A stretch of 37,869 nt of DNA, taken from the NCBI GenBank assembly GCA_937868075.1, contig CALMLL010000060.1:1-37869 (forward strand), in the 5' to 3' direction. This DNA comes from an uncultured Marmoricola sp. (GTDB lineage Bacteria; Actinomycetota; Actinomycetes; Propionibacteriales; Nocardioidaceae). A program made the translations under genes and the position numbers. Each line of letters opens with the position of its first letter. Positions within the stretch are counted from its first letter, which is position 1. The notes beneath the pieces are model-generated. The model did not search any database. It saw only the letters and a list, made by a program, of their open reading frames with translations, and was not told where the DNA came from. Of the stretch, positions 24,752 through 33,206 are shown in pieces.

Positions 24752-26866
24752 CTAGGGCCCAGCAGGTGGTGTGGGTGACGGATCAGGAGTCGGCGAAGGA
24801 TCCGTTGTCGGCGTCGGGTCGGGAGTCGGATCCGGCGTCTTGGTCGGCCTCGGCTTCTTCGGCGCTTCGGGCTTCGGCGGCGAGACCAGACCTGGCTCGT
24901 GACCGGTGGAGGGGGCATCGCCGTCGACGTACGCCGGCGGCGGGAACTGCTCGACCGGAAGCCCCTGCATCAGCGACTGCATGATCGCGGTCCACGTGCG
25001 AGCGGGGTAGGACCCACCGAAGTACTCCGGCAGCCAACCGTCGAGTTGCTCCTGCCCCTTGCCGCGCACATACATCACGCCTGTGGCGATCTGGGGGGTG
25101 TAGCCGACGAACCACGCACTGGAGACCTGGTCTTTGGCGTTGGTGGCGGTGCCGGTCTTGCCCGCGGCCGGCCGACCGAGTCCGAGCGCGGCCCGCCCGG
25201 TGCCGGATCGAACCACCTGCTGTAGCGCATAACTGGTGTCGGCGGCGATGTCGGGGTCGAGCACTTCGTGGCTCTGGTTGGGCGCCTTGTAGAGGACCTT
25301 GCCGCTCACCGCACTCTTGACCGACCTCACCACGAACCACGGGTGCTCCACCCCGGCGTTGGCGATCGTGGAGTAGGCGTTGACCATGTCGATAACACCG
25401 ACCGTGTTGCCACCCAGCGCCGCGGTGGCGTTGTCCTCCAGCGTGGTGCGGTCCTCGGGGATGCCGAGGCGGTAGGCCATGTCATTAACGTCGGCGCCGC
25501 GGTTGGGCAGCCCTTGGGTCAGGTCTATGAAGGCGGTGTTGACCGACTGCTCCAGCGCCTTGGTCAAGGTGATGTGGGCGCCGTAGTTGTTGCCGTTGCC
25601 CGGCCCCTCGTTCTTGACCTCGAGGCCATCGGGGAAGACGTACGGCGAGTTGCCCTGGAAGGAGTCCTTGAGCGAGTAGCCGGCCTTGATCCCGGCGGCC
25701 ACCGCGAACGCCTTGAAGGTCGAACCGGGCTGGCCACCGCGGTAGGCCCAGTTGAACGAGCTCTTGAGATAGTCCTGACCACCGAACATCGCCAGGAGTG
25801 CCCCGGTCTTCACGTCGATCGAAGCGGCCCCGATGTGCAGCGCCTTGTAGCGACCGACCGGCCGCTGTTGGGCGATCGCGGCCTGCATGTTGGCCATCGC
25901 TTGTCGGTCGAACGTCGTGGTCACCCGCAGGCCGCCGCCCTGGATCATGTCCTCGCTGAAGCCGATGCGGCGAAGTTCGTTCTTGACCATCTCCAGCATG
26001 AAGCCGCGCTGGCCACCGTAGGTCTGCGACCGCTTGATCTTGGGGAAGGTCGGCAGTGCGGCGGCGTACTTGTCGTGATCGGCCTGGCTGAGGTTGCCCA
26101 TCTCCTGCATGCCGCCCAAGACGTACTTGTAGCGGCCCAGCAGTCGCTGCTCGGCGGCCGCGCCGGCGGCGGGGTCGAAGTTGCCCGGAGAGTTGAGCAC
26201 CGAGGCCAGCACGGCGCCTTCGGGAACCGTGAGGCGTTGGACGTTCTTGTTGAAGTACGCCCGGGAGGCGGCCTGGATGCCGTAGGCGCCGCGACCGAAG
26301 TAGATGGTGTTCAGGTAGCCCTCCAGCACCTGCTTCTTGGTCTGCTGCTTTTGCAGTTTGAGGGAGACCACGGCCTCTTTGGCCTTGCGGGTCAGCGTGC
26401 GCTCGCTGGTGAGGTAGAGGATCTTGACGTACTGCTGAGTGATCGTCGAAGCGCCTTGCACGGCGTTGCCGCGGGCGTTGGACACGATCGCTCGCAGCAG
26501 ACCCTTGAGGTCGATGCCACGGTTGGTCCAGAAGGTGCGGTCCTCGGCGGCGATCACCGCATCCTGGACGTGCTGGGGCACATCGGCCAGCGGCACGCTT
26601 TCGCGGTCCTGCTCGGCGAACTTGCCCAACGAGGTCTTGCCGTCGTTGTAGTAGATGCGGGTGGTCTGCACCTGCCACTGCTTGTTGGGATTGGGTACGT
26701 CGACGGCGTTGTAGAGCACGACCAGACCGATCGCACCGATCAGGGCGCCGATCACACCGGCAACGACTAGGAACCGGAAGAACCGACGCATCGGGGACCG
26801 GCGACGGGTGGCCGCGCCTTTGCGCACCGTGGTGCGCTTGGGGCCTCGGGAAGAAGACGTGGCCAC
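24752..26866 (-). CDS. ponA: Bifunctional penicillin-binding protein 1 (transglycosylase/transpeptidase)
   Basis: This 704-residue class A PBP polymerises and cross-links peptidoglycan. A basic cytoplasmic tail precedes a membrane span (about residues 30-52). The GT51 domain shows the catalytic EDRTFW (Glu108) and QGASTITQQ (137-145). The transpeptidase domain has the serine motif STFK (Ser382, Lys385), SVN (441-443) and KTGT (570-573). A proline-rich tail of about 60 residues with PDPTP and PSPTP repeats ends the protein, as in mycobacterial PonA1. The GTG at 26866 is chosen because GAGGAG lies 8 bases before it; the open frame reaches 27007. It heads a unit with the GT87 gene and is divergent from ino1. 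Confidence 0.96.
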   Translation of the reverse strand: MATSSSRGPKRTTVRKGAATRRRSPMRRFFRFLVVAGVIGALIGAIGLVVLYNAVDVPNPNKQWQVQTTRIYYNDGKTSLGKFAEQDRESVPLADVPQHVQDAVIAAEDRTFWTNRGIDLKGLLRAIVSNARGNAVQGASTITQQYVKILYLTSERTLTRKAKEAVVSLKLQKQQTKKQVLEGYLNTIYFGRGAYGIQAASRAYFNKNVQRLTVPEGAVLASVLNSPGNFDPAAGAAAEQRLLGRYKYVLGGMQEMGNLSQADHDKYAAALPTFPKIKRSQTYGGQRGFMLEMVKNELRRIGFSEDMIQGGGLRVTTTFDRQAMANMQAAIAQQRPVGRYKALHIGAASIDVKTGALLAMFGGQDYLKSSFNWAYRGGQPGSTFKAFAVAAGIKAGYSLKDSFQGNSPYVFPDGLEVKNEGPGNGNNYGAHITLTKALEQSVNTAFIDLTQGLPNRGADVNDMAYRLGIPEDRTTLEDNATAALGGNTVGVIDMVNAYSTIANAGVEHPWFVVRSVKSAVSGKVLYKAPNQSHEVLDPDIAADTSYALQQVVRSGTGRAALGLGRPAAGKTGTATNAKDQVSSAWFVGYTPQIATGVMYVRGKGQEQLDGWLPEYFGGSYPARTWTAIMQSLMQGLPVEQFPPPAYVDGDAPSTGHEPGLVSPPKPEAPKKPRPTKTPDPTPDPTPTTDPSPTPDPSPTPPAGP

Positions 26867-26904
26867 GAAGAAGACTCCTCGTTCGGGGGTGGCTGAGCGT
26901 GTCG

Positions 26905-26932
26905 AGACTACGGCGTGAGCCTGTGCGGCCAA
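26905..26932 (-). promoter_or_regulatory. Possible promoter for ponA
   Basis: On the minus strand TTGGCC (26932-26927) and TAGTCT (26910-26905) are separated by 16 bases, and lie about 40 bases upstream of the chosen GTG. It is a modest match to a housekeeping promoter. Confidence 0.35.
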
Positions 26933-27105
26933 AACCTCACACCGCGTGGCGGTGGTCCAGATCACGGCAGGACTCACCTGTTTCCCAGAAAGGGGTCGTA
27001 CCCTCATGAGGTCTGGGTTCGGTCCTGGGCAAGGTCGGCATGGGCTGGCAACAGGATCGGGTACCCGGGGAATAGGTGTGTGTAGTGGCAGCGTTCGGAG
27101 GAACC

Positions 27106-28185
27106 GTGAGTGCGATTCGGGTGGCCATTGTCGGCGTCGGCAACTGCGCTGCGTCTTTGGTCCAGGGCATTGAGTACTACCGCAACGCCGACCCGGCGCA
27201 ACGCGTCCCCGGTCTGATGCACGTCCGGTTCGGTGAGTACCACGTCGGCGACATCGAGTTCGTCGCGGCTTTCGACGTCGACGGCAAGAAGGTCGGCCGG
27301 GATCTGTCCGAGGCCATCGTGGCCAGCGAGAACAACACCATCACCTTCGCCCAGGTTCCTCCCACCGGCGTCACCGTGCTGCGCGGTCCCACCCTCGACG
27401 GGTTGGGGCGCTATTACCTCCAGACCATCGAGGAATCCACCGAGGAGCCCGTTGATGTTGTCGCGGCGCTGCGTGAGGCCGACGTCGACGTACTCGTCTC
27501 CTACCTGCCGGTGGGCTCCGAAGAGGCCGACAAGTTCTACGCCCAGTGCGCGATCGATGCCGGTGTTGCCTTCGTCAACGCACTGCCCGTGTTCATCGCC
27601 AGCGACCCCGAGTGGGCCGCGAAGTTCGAGGCGGCCGGCGTGCCGATCATCGGTGACGACATCAAGTCCCAGGTGGGCGCCACCATCACCCACCGGGTGA
27701 TGGCCAAGCTCTTCGAAGACCGCGGCGTGGTGCTCGACCGCACCTACCAACTCAATGTCGGCGGCAACATGGACTTCAAGAACATGCTCGAGCGGGAGCG
27801 GTTGGAGTCCAAGAAGATCTCCAAGACCCAGGCGGTCACCTCCAACATCGGCCACGACCTGGGCGCCCGCAACGTGCACATCGGCCCATCCGACTACGTC
27901 GCCTGGCTCGACGACCGCAAGTGGGCCTACGTGCGCCTGGAGGGCCGCGCCTTCGGTGACGTGCCGCTCAACCTGGAGTACAAACTCGAGGTCTGGGACT
28001 CCCCCAACTCAGCCGGCATCATCATCGACGCCATCCGCGCCGCCAAGATCGCCCTCGACCGCGGCGTAGGCGGGCCGCTGCTGGCAGCCTCGTCGTACCT
28101 CATGAAGAGCCCGCCGGTGCAGCAACCCGACGACGAGGGCCGCGCCTCCGTCGAGGCCTTCATCCGCGGAGACGTCGAGCGCTAA
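27106..28185 (+). CDS. ino1: Inositol-3-phosphate synthase
   Basis: This enzyme turns glucose 6-phosphate into inositol 3-phosphate with NAD, the first step to phosphatidylinositol and mycothiol in actinobacteria. The 359-residue protein has the NAD-binding [20 protein letters not shown] at its start. The signature blocks [42 protein letters not shown] and [22 protein letters not shown] are all intact, and the catalytic lysines of the last block are present. It closely resembles M. tuberculosis Ino1 in size and motifs. The GTG at 27106 is preferred since GGAGGA lies just before it, although the spacing is short and in-frame GTGs exist at 27076 and 27085. It is divergent from ponA, as in mycobacteria. 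Confidence 0.97.
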   Translation: MSAIRVAIVGVGNCAASLVQGIEYYRNADPAQRVPGLMHVRFGEYHVGDIEFVAAFDVDGKKVGRDLSEAIVASENNTITFAQVPPTGVTVLRGPTLDGLGRYYLQTIEESTEEPVDVVAALREADVDVLVSYLPVGSEEADKFYAQCAIDAGVAFVNALPVFIASDPEWAAKFEAAGVPIIGDDIKSQVGATITHRVMAKLFEDRGVVLDRTYQLNVGGNMDFKNMLERERLESKKISKTQAVTSNIGHDLGARNVHIGPSDYVAWLDDRKWAYVRLEGRAFGDVPLNLEYKLEVWDSPNSAGIIIDAIRAAKIALDRGVGGPLLAASSYLMKSPPVQQPDDEGRASVEAFIRGDVER

Positions 28186-28592
28186 CTCGGCTCAGTCGGG
28201 TCAAGGGTGATCATGATCCCGACCCTCGGCTTGCGGCCCATGAGGCCACCCAGCACCGCCTCAGTGAGGTTGCCGACACGCGCCAACAAGTACTTGCGGT
28301 TCATTGCCGACCGCACCGCGCTCATCTCACTCGCCGCGTCGGTCACCCGAGCCGTCCCGGAGTACGTCGGGGCACCGTCGGCTACGCGTCCGCGCATGTC
28401 GCACGGCTGCAAGGTGACCCGCGGCGTGGCCCGCGCACGACGGACCTTCCACGCGTCGGCCAGCGTGATCACCGCCAACTCCGCGCCCACGGGAGCGATC
28501 CAGACCGGCGTCGGCTTGGGTTCACCGGACTTGCGGAACGTGGTCAACAGGACGTATCGCTCATCGGCAAGAGGGATGGTGGAAGCAGCCAT
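28182..28592 (-). CDS. PPOX-class (F420/FMN-type) oxidoreductase
   Basis: The 136-residue protein has the split-barrel fold of the PPOX/pyridoxamine oxidase-like family, many of whose actinobacterial members use coenzyme F420. The start ([29 protein letters not shown]) and the [23 protein letters not shown] block are typical. These show the cofactor-binding basic residues and the first strands of the barrel. The substrate is unknown. The ATG at 28592 is used instead of the longer frame because the upstream codons are an arginine-rich shadow and a TACATT box sits 6 bases before it. Its stop shares four bases (CTAA) with the ino1 stop. Confidence 0.88.
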   Translation of the reverse strand: MAASTIPLADERYVLLTTFRKSGEPKPTPVWIAPVGAELAVITLADAWKVRRARATPRVTLQPCDMRGRVADGAPTYSGTARVTDAASEMSAVRSAMNRKYLLARVGNLTEAVLGGLMGRKPRVGIMITLDPTEPS

Positions 28593-28625
28593 GCCCCGAA
28601 TGTACGCCGACGTAGGCTGCCCCCG
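28592..28625. promoter_or_regulatory. Divergent leaderless -10 boxes
   Basis: The minus-strand TACATT (28604-28599) ends 6 bases before the ATG at 28592. The plus-strand TAGGCT (28613-28618) ends 6 bases before the GTG at 28625. Neither gene has a ribosome site, so both are probably read from leaderless transcripts starting on the start codon. Confidence 0.6.
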
Positions 28626-29242
28626 TGTCTGATCTGCAGTGCCCGGCCACGATCCTGGTGGCCCGCCACGGCGACGCCTCCTACGTCGAGACATGGTTCT
28701 CCGACGAGGGCGGCTGGCTGACCGCCGCTGGACGGCAGCAGGCCACGACCCTGGCTCATGCGTTGGTCGGACGCCGCATCTCCCGGGTCTGGACCAGCGA
28801 CGTGAGCCGGGCCGTGCAGACCGCCGAGATCGTGGCCCACCACCTCGGCGTCGGGGTGATCGCCCATAAGTCGCTGCGCGAGGTCTTCATTGGCGACCTC
28901 GTCGGCCAGCCCTTCGACATCGGCTCGCTGCAGACCGTCACCCGCCGATGGTTCGCCGGTGACCTGGCCGCTGCCTTCCCTGGCGGTGAGTCCGGCCACG
29001 ACGTGGTCGACCGGTGGCGCAACCAACTCCAGGCCATCGCCGACGAGCACCGTGGCGAGACGGTGCTCGTCGTGGGTCATCAGACCGCAGCCGGGATCGC
29101 GGTGCCGACACTGTGCCGCGGGGTGCGACCCTCGTGGGTGCAGCACCACCAACTCGACAACTGCTCCTACGCCGAGATGCTCATCGACGCCGACGACTGG
29201 GTCCTGGTCGGTTGGCCCGAAGGGCCCGCGGACGCGGGCTAA
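28625..29242 (+). CDS. Histidine phosphatase-family protein (phosphoglycerate mutase-like)
   Basis: The 205-residue protein belongs to the histidine phosphatase superfamily. The catalytic RHG motif is at residues 14-16 (LVARHGDAS), followed by the usual LTAAGRQQA helix and the SDVSRAVQTAEIVA arginine segment. A glutamate (REVFIGDLVGQPF) and the second histidine (VLVVGHQTAAG) complete the site. Such proteins remove phosphate from sugar phosphates, phosphoglycerate or nucleotides, and the substrate here is not known. The GTG at 28625 is supported by a well-placed -10 box. Its stop overlaps the convergent gene's stop by the same CTAA arrangement as the ino1 pair. Confidence 0.9.
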   Translation: MSDLQCPATILVARHGDASYVETWFSDEGGWLTAAGRQQATTLAHALVGRRISRVWTSDVSRAVQTAEIVAHHLGVGVIAHKSLREVFIGDLVGQPFDIGSLQTVTRRWFAGDLAAAFPGGESGHDVVDRWRNQLQAIADEHRGETVLVVGHQTAAGIAVPTLCRGVRPSWVQHHQLDNCSYAEMLIDADDWVLVGWPEGPADAG

Positions 29243-30687
29243 CCCTGCGCTGATCCCAGTCCGAGCAGCGCGGCCAACCCCAAGGCCGACCGCGGTGCGT
29301 AGGCCGAGCGCCACAACCCGCCGTGTACCGCATACGCGGCTTCGTCCTGCCAGGGGTGTTCGTGGGTGGGCATCGGCACATGCAGATCGTGGACCAGCAA
29401 TGCAGCCATCAACACATTGGAGGTGGCCGGCTCGAACACCTCGACCCCGAACCGATGTGCGCCGGCGTAGGCCGCGGCCAACGCACGGTTCTTGACCACC
29501 GACTGGGTGCGCGTCGGCGGGGCGATGTTCATCGACACCGTGCGCCCCTCCTCGCGCTCCATCGTCGCCCGCCAGCGCTGCAGTCGCTTGGCCAAGGCGT
29601 AGTTGGGTCCTTGCTGGGGCACCAGGGCGTCGTGGATCCCCGGCCCGGTCGATCCAGGGCGATATTGGCGAGCTAAGAGTCGCCCGCCGCTGAGCGCTCG
29701 CAAGGGCCGGCCGATGATCTTGGCGGCCGAACGCCGGTGCTCGAAGGCGTCGAGAGAGTGGGCGACGGCCTCCTCGGGCACCACGAAGACGTCGGTCGGG
29801 GTGGCGAGGAAGGCCAGGGCCGCGTCGGCTCGATCGGCCAGCACCCGCTGGGTCAGGGCATCCACAGCCGCGGAGACACGGAGGTTGGCGGCACCGTCGG
29901 CGTACACATAGTTGCCGAGGACCACGCGGCCCTCGAGACCGGCGATCCAGTCCGCCAGCGCGGGAACGTCCGAGGTCAGATCGACCCCGGCGCCGTCGAG
30001 TTCCCCACTCATCGTGGCCGCGTGCATCACCCCGGCGCGGGCGGTCGCCGCCTCGGAGAGTCGCTTCCACACCTGCTTGCGCGGCAGGTCGACCGCGGCC
30101 ACGGTCGCACCCCATCGCAGGAGCGCCTTGACCGGTCCCATCTCCGAGCCCGCCCCCAAGGCGACGAAGGTGTGGCCGTCGGCCCGTAGCCACTCGGGGT
30201 GCTCGGCGACTCGGCGTACGGCGTCGGCGGCACCCGGTTCCAACACGCCGCGTTCGGTCCATGTCGACAACTGCCGATCCAGGTCCTCCTGGCCCAGCCT
30301 CTGTCCACCCATCGTGAGGACGAAGTCGCTGGCCGGCTCGGCCGTGCCGCGCACGGTGACCGTGTGCAGCGAACCCGCGGAGGGATCGCTCGGCCATGCA
30401 GCAGTGGTGCCGTCGCCGACCACCATGCGCTGATGGATCGAGTCCAGTCCAGAGCGGGCGCTGGCCTGCCACACCTGTGGGTCGGCCAGCCCAGCCTCGA
30501 CGAGCCGCCGCAGGTGGGAGAGGTAGCCCGAACGCCAGTTGGCCTCACGCCCGGCCGCGGCGGCACCGGTCGGGTCGATCGGACTCAACGCATCAGCGAT
30601 CACCGCGCGCCCGAAGGCGGAGGTGCTGCGTTTGCCCCGCGCGTCTGCCGGGACGTCGATGCTGGCCGACTCCTCGTGCTCACTCAT
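29239..30687 (-). CDS. Conserved-looking protein of unknown function with Rossmann-like motif
   Basis: I do not recognise a named family for this 482-residue protein. A nucleotide-binding-like loop is visible near residues 173-200, with VALGAGSEMGPVKALLRWGATVAAVDLPR. This resembles a Rossmann turn followed by an acidic end of strand two, as in NAD(P)-binding enzymes. Other blocks with conserved character are GRVVLGNYVYADGAANLRVS, DVFVVPEEAVAHSLDAF and SMNIAPPTRTQSVVKNRALAAAYAG near the C-terminus. No signal peptide or membrane span is clear. The ATG at 30687 has a GACTCT box 7 bases upstream; the frame continues 16 codons further. It is divergent from the PLP-enzyme gene. A dehydrogenase or methyltransferase-like role is only a guess. 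Confidence 0.75.
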   Translation of the reverse strand: MSEHEESASIDVPADARGKRSTSAFGRAVIADALSPIDPTGAAAAGREANWRSGYLSHLRRLVEAGLADPQVWQASARSGLDSIHQRMVVGDGTTAAWPSDPSAGSLHTVTVRGTAEPASDFVLTMGGQRLGQEDLDRQLSTWTERGVLEPGAADAVRRVAEHPEWLRADGHTFVALGAGSEMGPVKALLRWGATVAAVDLPRKQVWKRLSEAATARAGVMHAATMSGELDGAGVDLTSDVPALADWIAGLEGRVVLGNYVYADGAANLRVSAAVDALTQRVLADRADAALAFLATPTDVFVVPEEAVAHSLDAFEHRRSAAKIIGRPLRALSGGRLLARQYRPGSTGPGIHDALVPQQGPNYALAKRLQRWRATMEREEGRTVSMNIAPPTRTQSVVKNRALAAAYAGAHRFGVEVFEPATSNVLMAALLVHDLHVPMPTHEHPWQDEAAYAVHGGLWRSAYAPRSALGLAALLGLGSAQG

Positions 30688-30745
30688 GGGCGTCAGAGTC
30701 GCAGAAACCGGCTCCGGGGTCACGGGCTTGGGCAATGATGAGGCG

Positions 30746-31714
30746 GTGAGTCTCCTGCACGCGGCCTATCCCCTCCTGTCCATGCGCCACCTCGAGTTGA
30801 GTCGGGGGCCGACCCCGGTCCGTCGCCTCGACACCGAGCCGGGATTCACCGATCTGCCGCAGACGTGGGTCAAGGACGAGTCGACGTACGGCGAGCGCGG
30901 ATGGGGCGGCAACAAGGTCCGCAAACTGGAGTGGATCCTCCCCGAGGCCGCCCGTCGTGGCACCAGGACCCTTTTCACCGTCGGGGGGATCGGCACCCAT
31001 TGGGGGCTGGCGGCGGCGCTTTACGGCGCCGAGCAGGGCCTGCGGGTGGTGCTGGGACTGGTCGACCAACCGGTCGACGACCACGTGCGCGAGCAGGTGG
31101 CGCGACTGTATGCCAGCGGCGCGATCATCCATCGCTTCGCCGACCAGCGCCGCCTGCGCCTGGCCGCGCCCCTGCTGATCGGGCGCTATCGCGCGTGGTA
31201 CCTCCCCGCCGGAGGCTCCAACCCGATCGGCACGATCGGCTATGTCGAGGCGGCTTTGGAACTGGCCGACCAGGTGGTTCGAGGAGAGGTGCCCGAGCCG
31301 GGGACTGTCGTCGTACCCCTCGGCTCGGGTGGTACGACGGCAGGGCTGGTCCTCGGCCTGCGCATGGCCGGCCTGGGCAGCCGGGTCCTCGGGGTGGTGG
31401 TCAACGACACCTTCCCCCTCGACGGGCCGGTGATCGCCGGTCTGGCCAACAAGACGCTTGCCCTGCTCAAGACCCGGGGCGCACCGATCTCGATGGCGGG
31501 GATCAAGCCCGAGGAACTCGATCTGCGCACCGACTGGCTCGGACGGACCTATGGGGACCCGACGCCGGAGTCGTTGGCCGAGGTGGCCGCGGCGTCGCAG
31601 ATCGGGATGCAGATCGAGCCGGTCTACACGGGCAAGTCTCTGGCCGCGATCCGCGCGGTCGGACACACGCTGCCCGGGCCGATCCTGTGGCTCAACACCC
31701 ACGGGCCACGCTGA
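30746..31714 (+). CDS. ACC deaminase/D-cysteine desulfhydrase-like PLP enzyme
   Basis: The 322-residue protein belongs to the tryptophan-synthase-beta-like PLP family, in the branch of ACC deaminase and D-cysteine desulfhydrase. The PLP lysine is Lys57 in GGNKVRKLEW, and the phosphate-binding loop is LGSGGTTAGLVLGLRMAG. At the substrate loop, where ACC deaminase has GIQSNQ and desulfhydrases SNH, this protein has GIGTHWGLA, so the catalytic serine and asparagine are changed. The substrate is therefore open. The GTG at 30746 is chosen; an AATGAT box ends 6 bases upstream, and the internal Met13 is another choice. It is divergent from the unknown Rossmann-like gene. Confidence 0.82.
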   Translation: MSLLHAAYPLLSMRHLELSRGPTPVRRLDTEPGFTDLPQTWVKDESTYGERGWGGNKVRKLEWILPEAARRGTRTLFTVGGIGTHWGLAAALYGAEQGLRVVLGLVDQPVDDHVREQVARLYASGAIIHRFADQRRLRLAAPLLIGRYRAWYLPAGGSNPIGTIGYVEAALELADQVVRGEVPEPGTVVVPLGSGGTTAGLVLGLRMAGLGSRVLGVVVNDTFPLDGPVIAGLANKTLALLKTRGAPISMAGIKPEELDLRTDWLGRTYGDPTPESLAEVAAASQIGMQIEPVYTGKSLAAIRAVGHTLPGPILWLNTHGPR

Positions 31715-31721
31715 GGCTCGC

Positions 31722-33170
31722 CTAACAGCCGGCGGTGCGTTCGGCCCACCACTGCGTCAACGCCGCGGTCGCCTCCTCGGTCGACATGGGGCCGTTGTCG
31801 AGTCGGAGTTCGAGCAGGAACGAATAGGCCTCGCCGACCTGACGGCCGGGGCCGACGCCCAGGATCTCCATGATCTGGTGACCGTCGAGGTCGGGCCGGA
31901 TCGAGGCGAGTTCCTCGGCGGCCGAGAGCCGCTCGATGCGTGCTTCGAGGTCGTCGTACGTGCGGCGCAGGCGCTCGGCCTTGCGGCGGTTGCGGGTCGT
32001 GCAGTCCGCCCGGGTCAACACGTGCAAGCGGGGCAGTTCGTCACCGGCGTCGCGCACGTAGCGCCGGACTGCGGAGTCGGTCCACTCCCCCGAGCCGTAG
32101 CCGTGGAAGCGCAGGTGCAACTCCACGAGTTTGGCGACGGCGTCGATGACGTCGGTCGGGAACTTCAGTGCCTGCATGCGCTTGCGGGTCAGCTTCGCCC
32201 CGACCACGTCGTGGTGGTGGAAGGTGACGGTGCCATCGCCCAGGAAACGCCGGGTGCGGGGCTTACCGACGTCGTGCATGAGCGCGGCGAAACGGGCGAC
32301 GAAGTCGGGCTCGTCACCGAGGCGGTGCTCCAGGTCGATCGTCTGCTCCAGCACCGTCAGCGTGTGCTCATAGACGTCCTTGTGACGGTTGTGCTCGTCG
32401 CGCTCCAGGGCCAGGGCGGGTAGTTCGGGCAGCACGATGGCGGCCAGGCCGGTCTCGACGAGCAGGTGCAGGCCCAGGCGGGGGTAGGGCGCACACACAA
32501 GTTTGATCAGTTCGTCGCGCACCCGCTCGGCGGAGATGATCTGGATCCGGTCGGCCATGTCGGTCATCGCGGCCACGACGGCGGGGTCGACGGTGAAGGC
32601 CAGTTGGGCCGCGAAACGCGCCGCGCGCATCATCCGCAGCGGGTCATCGGAGAAGGAGTCCTCCGGTCGCCCCGGAGTGCGGATGACACGGTGGGCCAGG
32701 TCGACGATGCCGCCGAAGGGGTCCTCGAAGGTCTTCTCCGGCAGTCGCACCGCCATCGCGTTGACGGTGAAGTCGCGGCGGCGAAGATCTTCGACCAGCG
32801 AGTCGCCGTACGTCACGGTGGGCTTGCGCGATGAGCGGTCGTACGCCTCGGCGCGATACGTCGTCACCTCGACCAGCCAGTCGTCGCGTCGGCAGCCGAT
32901 GGTGCCGAAGGCCCGGCCGACGTCCCAGATGTGATCGGCCCAGCCACGCAGGATCTTCTCGGTGACCTCGGGGCGTGCGGTGGTCGCGAAGTCGAGATCT
33001 TGTTGCAGGCGTCCGAGCATGGCATCGCGCACCGGGCCGCCGACCAGGGCGAGTTCCTGACCCGCCGCACTGAAGCGGGCGCCCAACTCCTCGATCACCG
33101 GACCGATGCGCTGCAACTCCAAGGCCACCCGGTGTTGCACCTGGGCCATGTTGAGTGGGGCGTCGGACAC
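31722..33170 (-). CDS. CCA tRNA nucleotidyltransferase
   Basis: This enzyme adds or repairs the CCA end of tRNA; in M. tuberculosis the homologue is PcnA (Rv3907c). The 482-residue protein has the nucleotidyltransferase core LVGGPVRDAML and the metal-binding DLDFAT, then the RDFTVNAMAVRL and DDPLRMMRAARFAAQL blocks. A C-terminal HD domain shows LMHDVGKPRTRR and the FHHHDVVG pair. The frame is open to 33215. The GTG at 33170 is preferred because a TAGGCT box lies 8 bases before it, while no start in this region has a ribosome site; Met8 is an alternative. It is divergent from the exported DUF6049-like gene, with only 35 bases between. Confidence 0.94.
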   Translation of the reverse strand: MSDAPLNMAQVQHRVALELQRIGPVIEELGARFSAAGQELALVGGPVRDAMLGRLQQDLDFATTARPEVTEKILRGWADHIWDVGRAFGTIGCRRDDWLVEVTTYRAEAYDRSSRKPTVTYGDSLVEDLRRRDFTVNAMAVRLPEKTFEDPFGGIVDLAHRVIRTPGRPEDSFSDDPLRMMRAARFAAQLAFTVDPAVVAAMTDMADRIQIISAERVRDELIKLVCAPYPRLGLHLLVETGLAAIVLPELPALALERDEHNRHKDVYEHTLTVLEQTIDLEHRLGDEPDFVARFAALMHDVGKPRTRRFLGDGTVTFHHHDVVGAKLTRKRMQALKFPTDVIDAVAKLVELHLRFHGYGSGEWTDSAVRRYVRDAGDELPRLHVLTRADCTTRNRRKAERLRRTYDDLEARIERLSAAEELASIRPDLDGHQIMEILGVGPGRQVGEAYSFLLELRLDNGPMSTEEATAALTQWWAERTAGC

Positions 33171-33206
33171 GTCGAGACAGCCTACGGGAGCGATACCCTC
33201 GTGCGG
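33170..33206. promoter_or_regulatory. Back-to-back leaderless promoters
   Basis: TAGGCT on the minus strand (33184-33179) serves the CCA enzyme GTG at 33170, 8 bases away. TACCCT on the plus strand (33194-33199) serves the GTG at 33206, 6 bases away. The two boxes lie 9 bases apart, so the two promoters must share or compete for polymerase. Confidence 0.55.

Noticed and set aside
25268..26770. 500-codon plus-strand frame opposite ponA
   Set aside because: ponA carries every catalytic motif of class A PBPs; the opposite frame has none that I recognise.
28544..30472. 642-codon minus-strand open frame
   Set aside because: It runs antisense to the phosphatase gene and out of frame with the unknown protein. 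Its Arg/Gly-rich composition is typical of GC-rich shadow frames.
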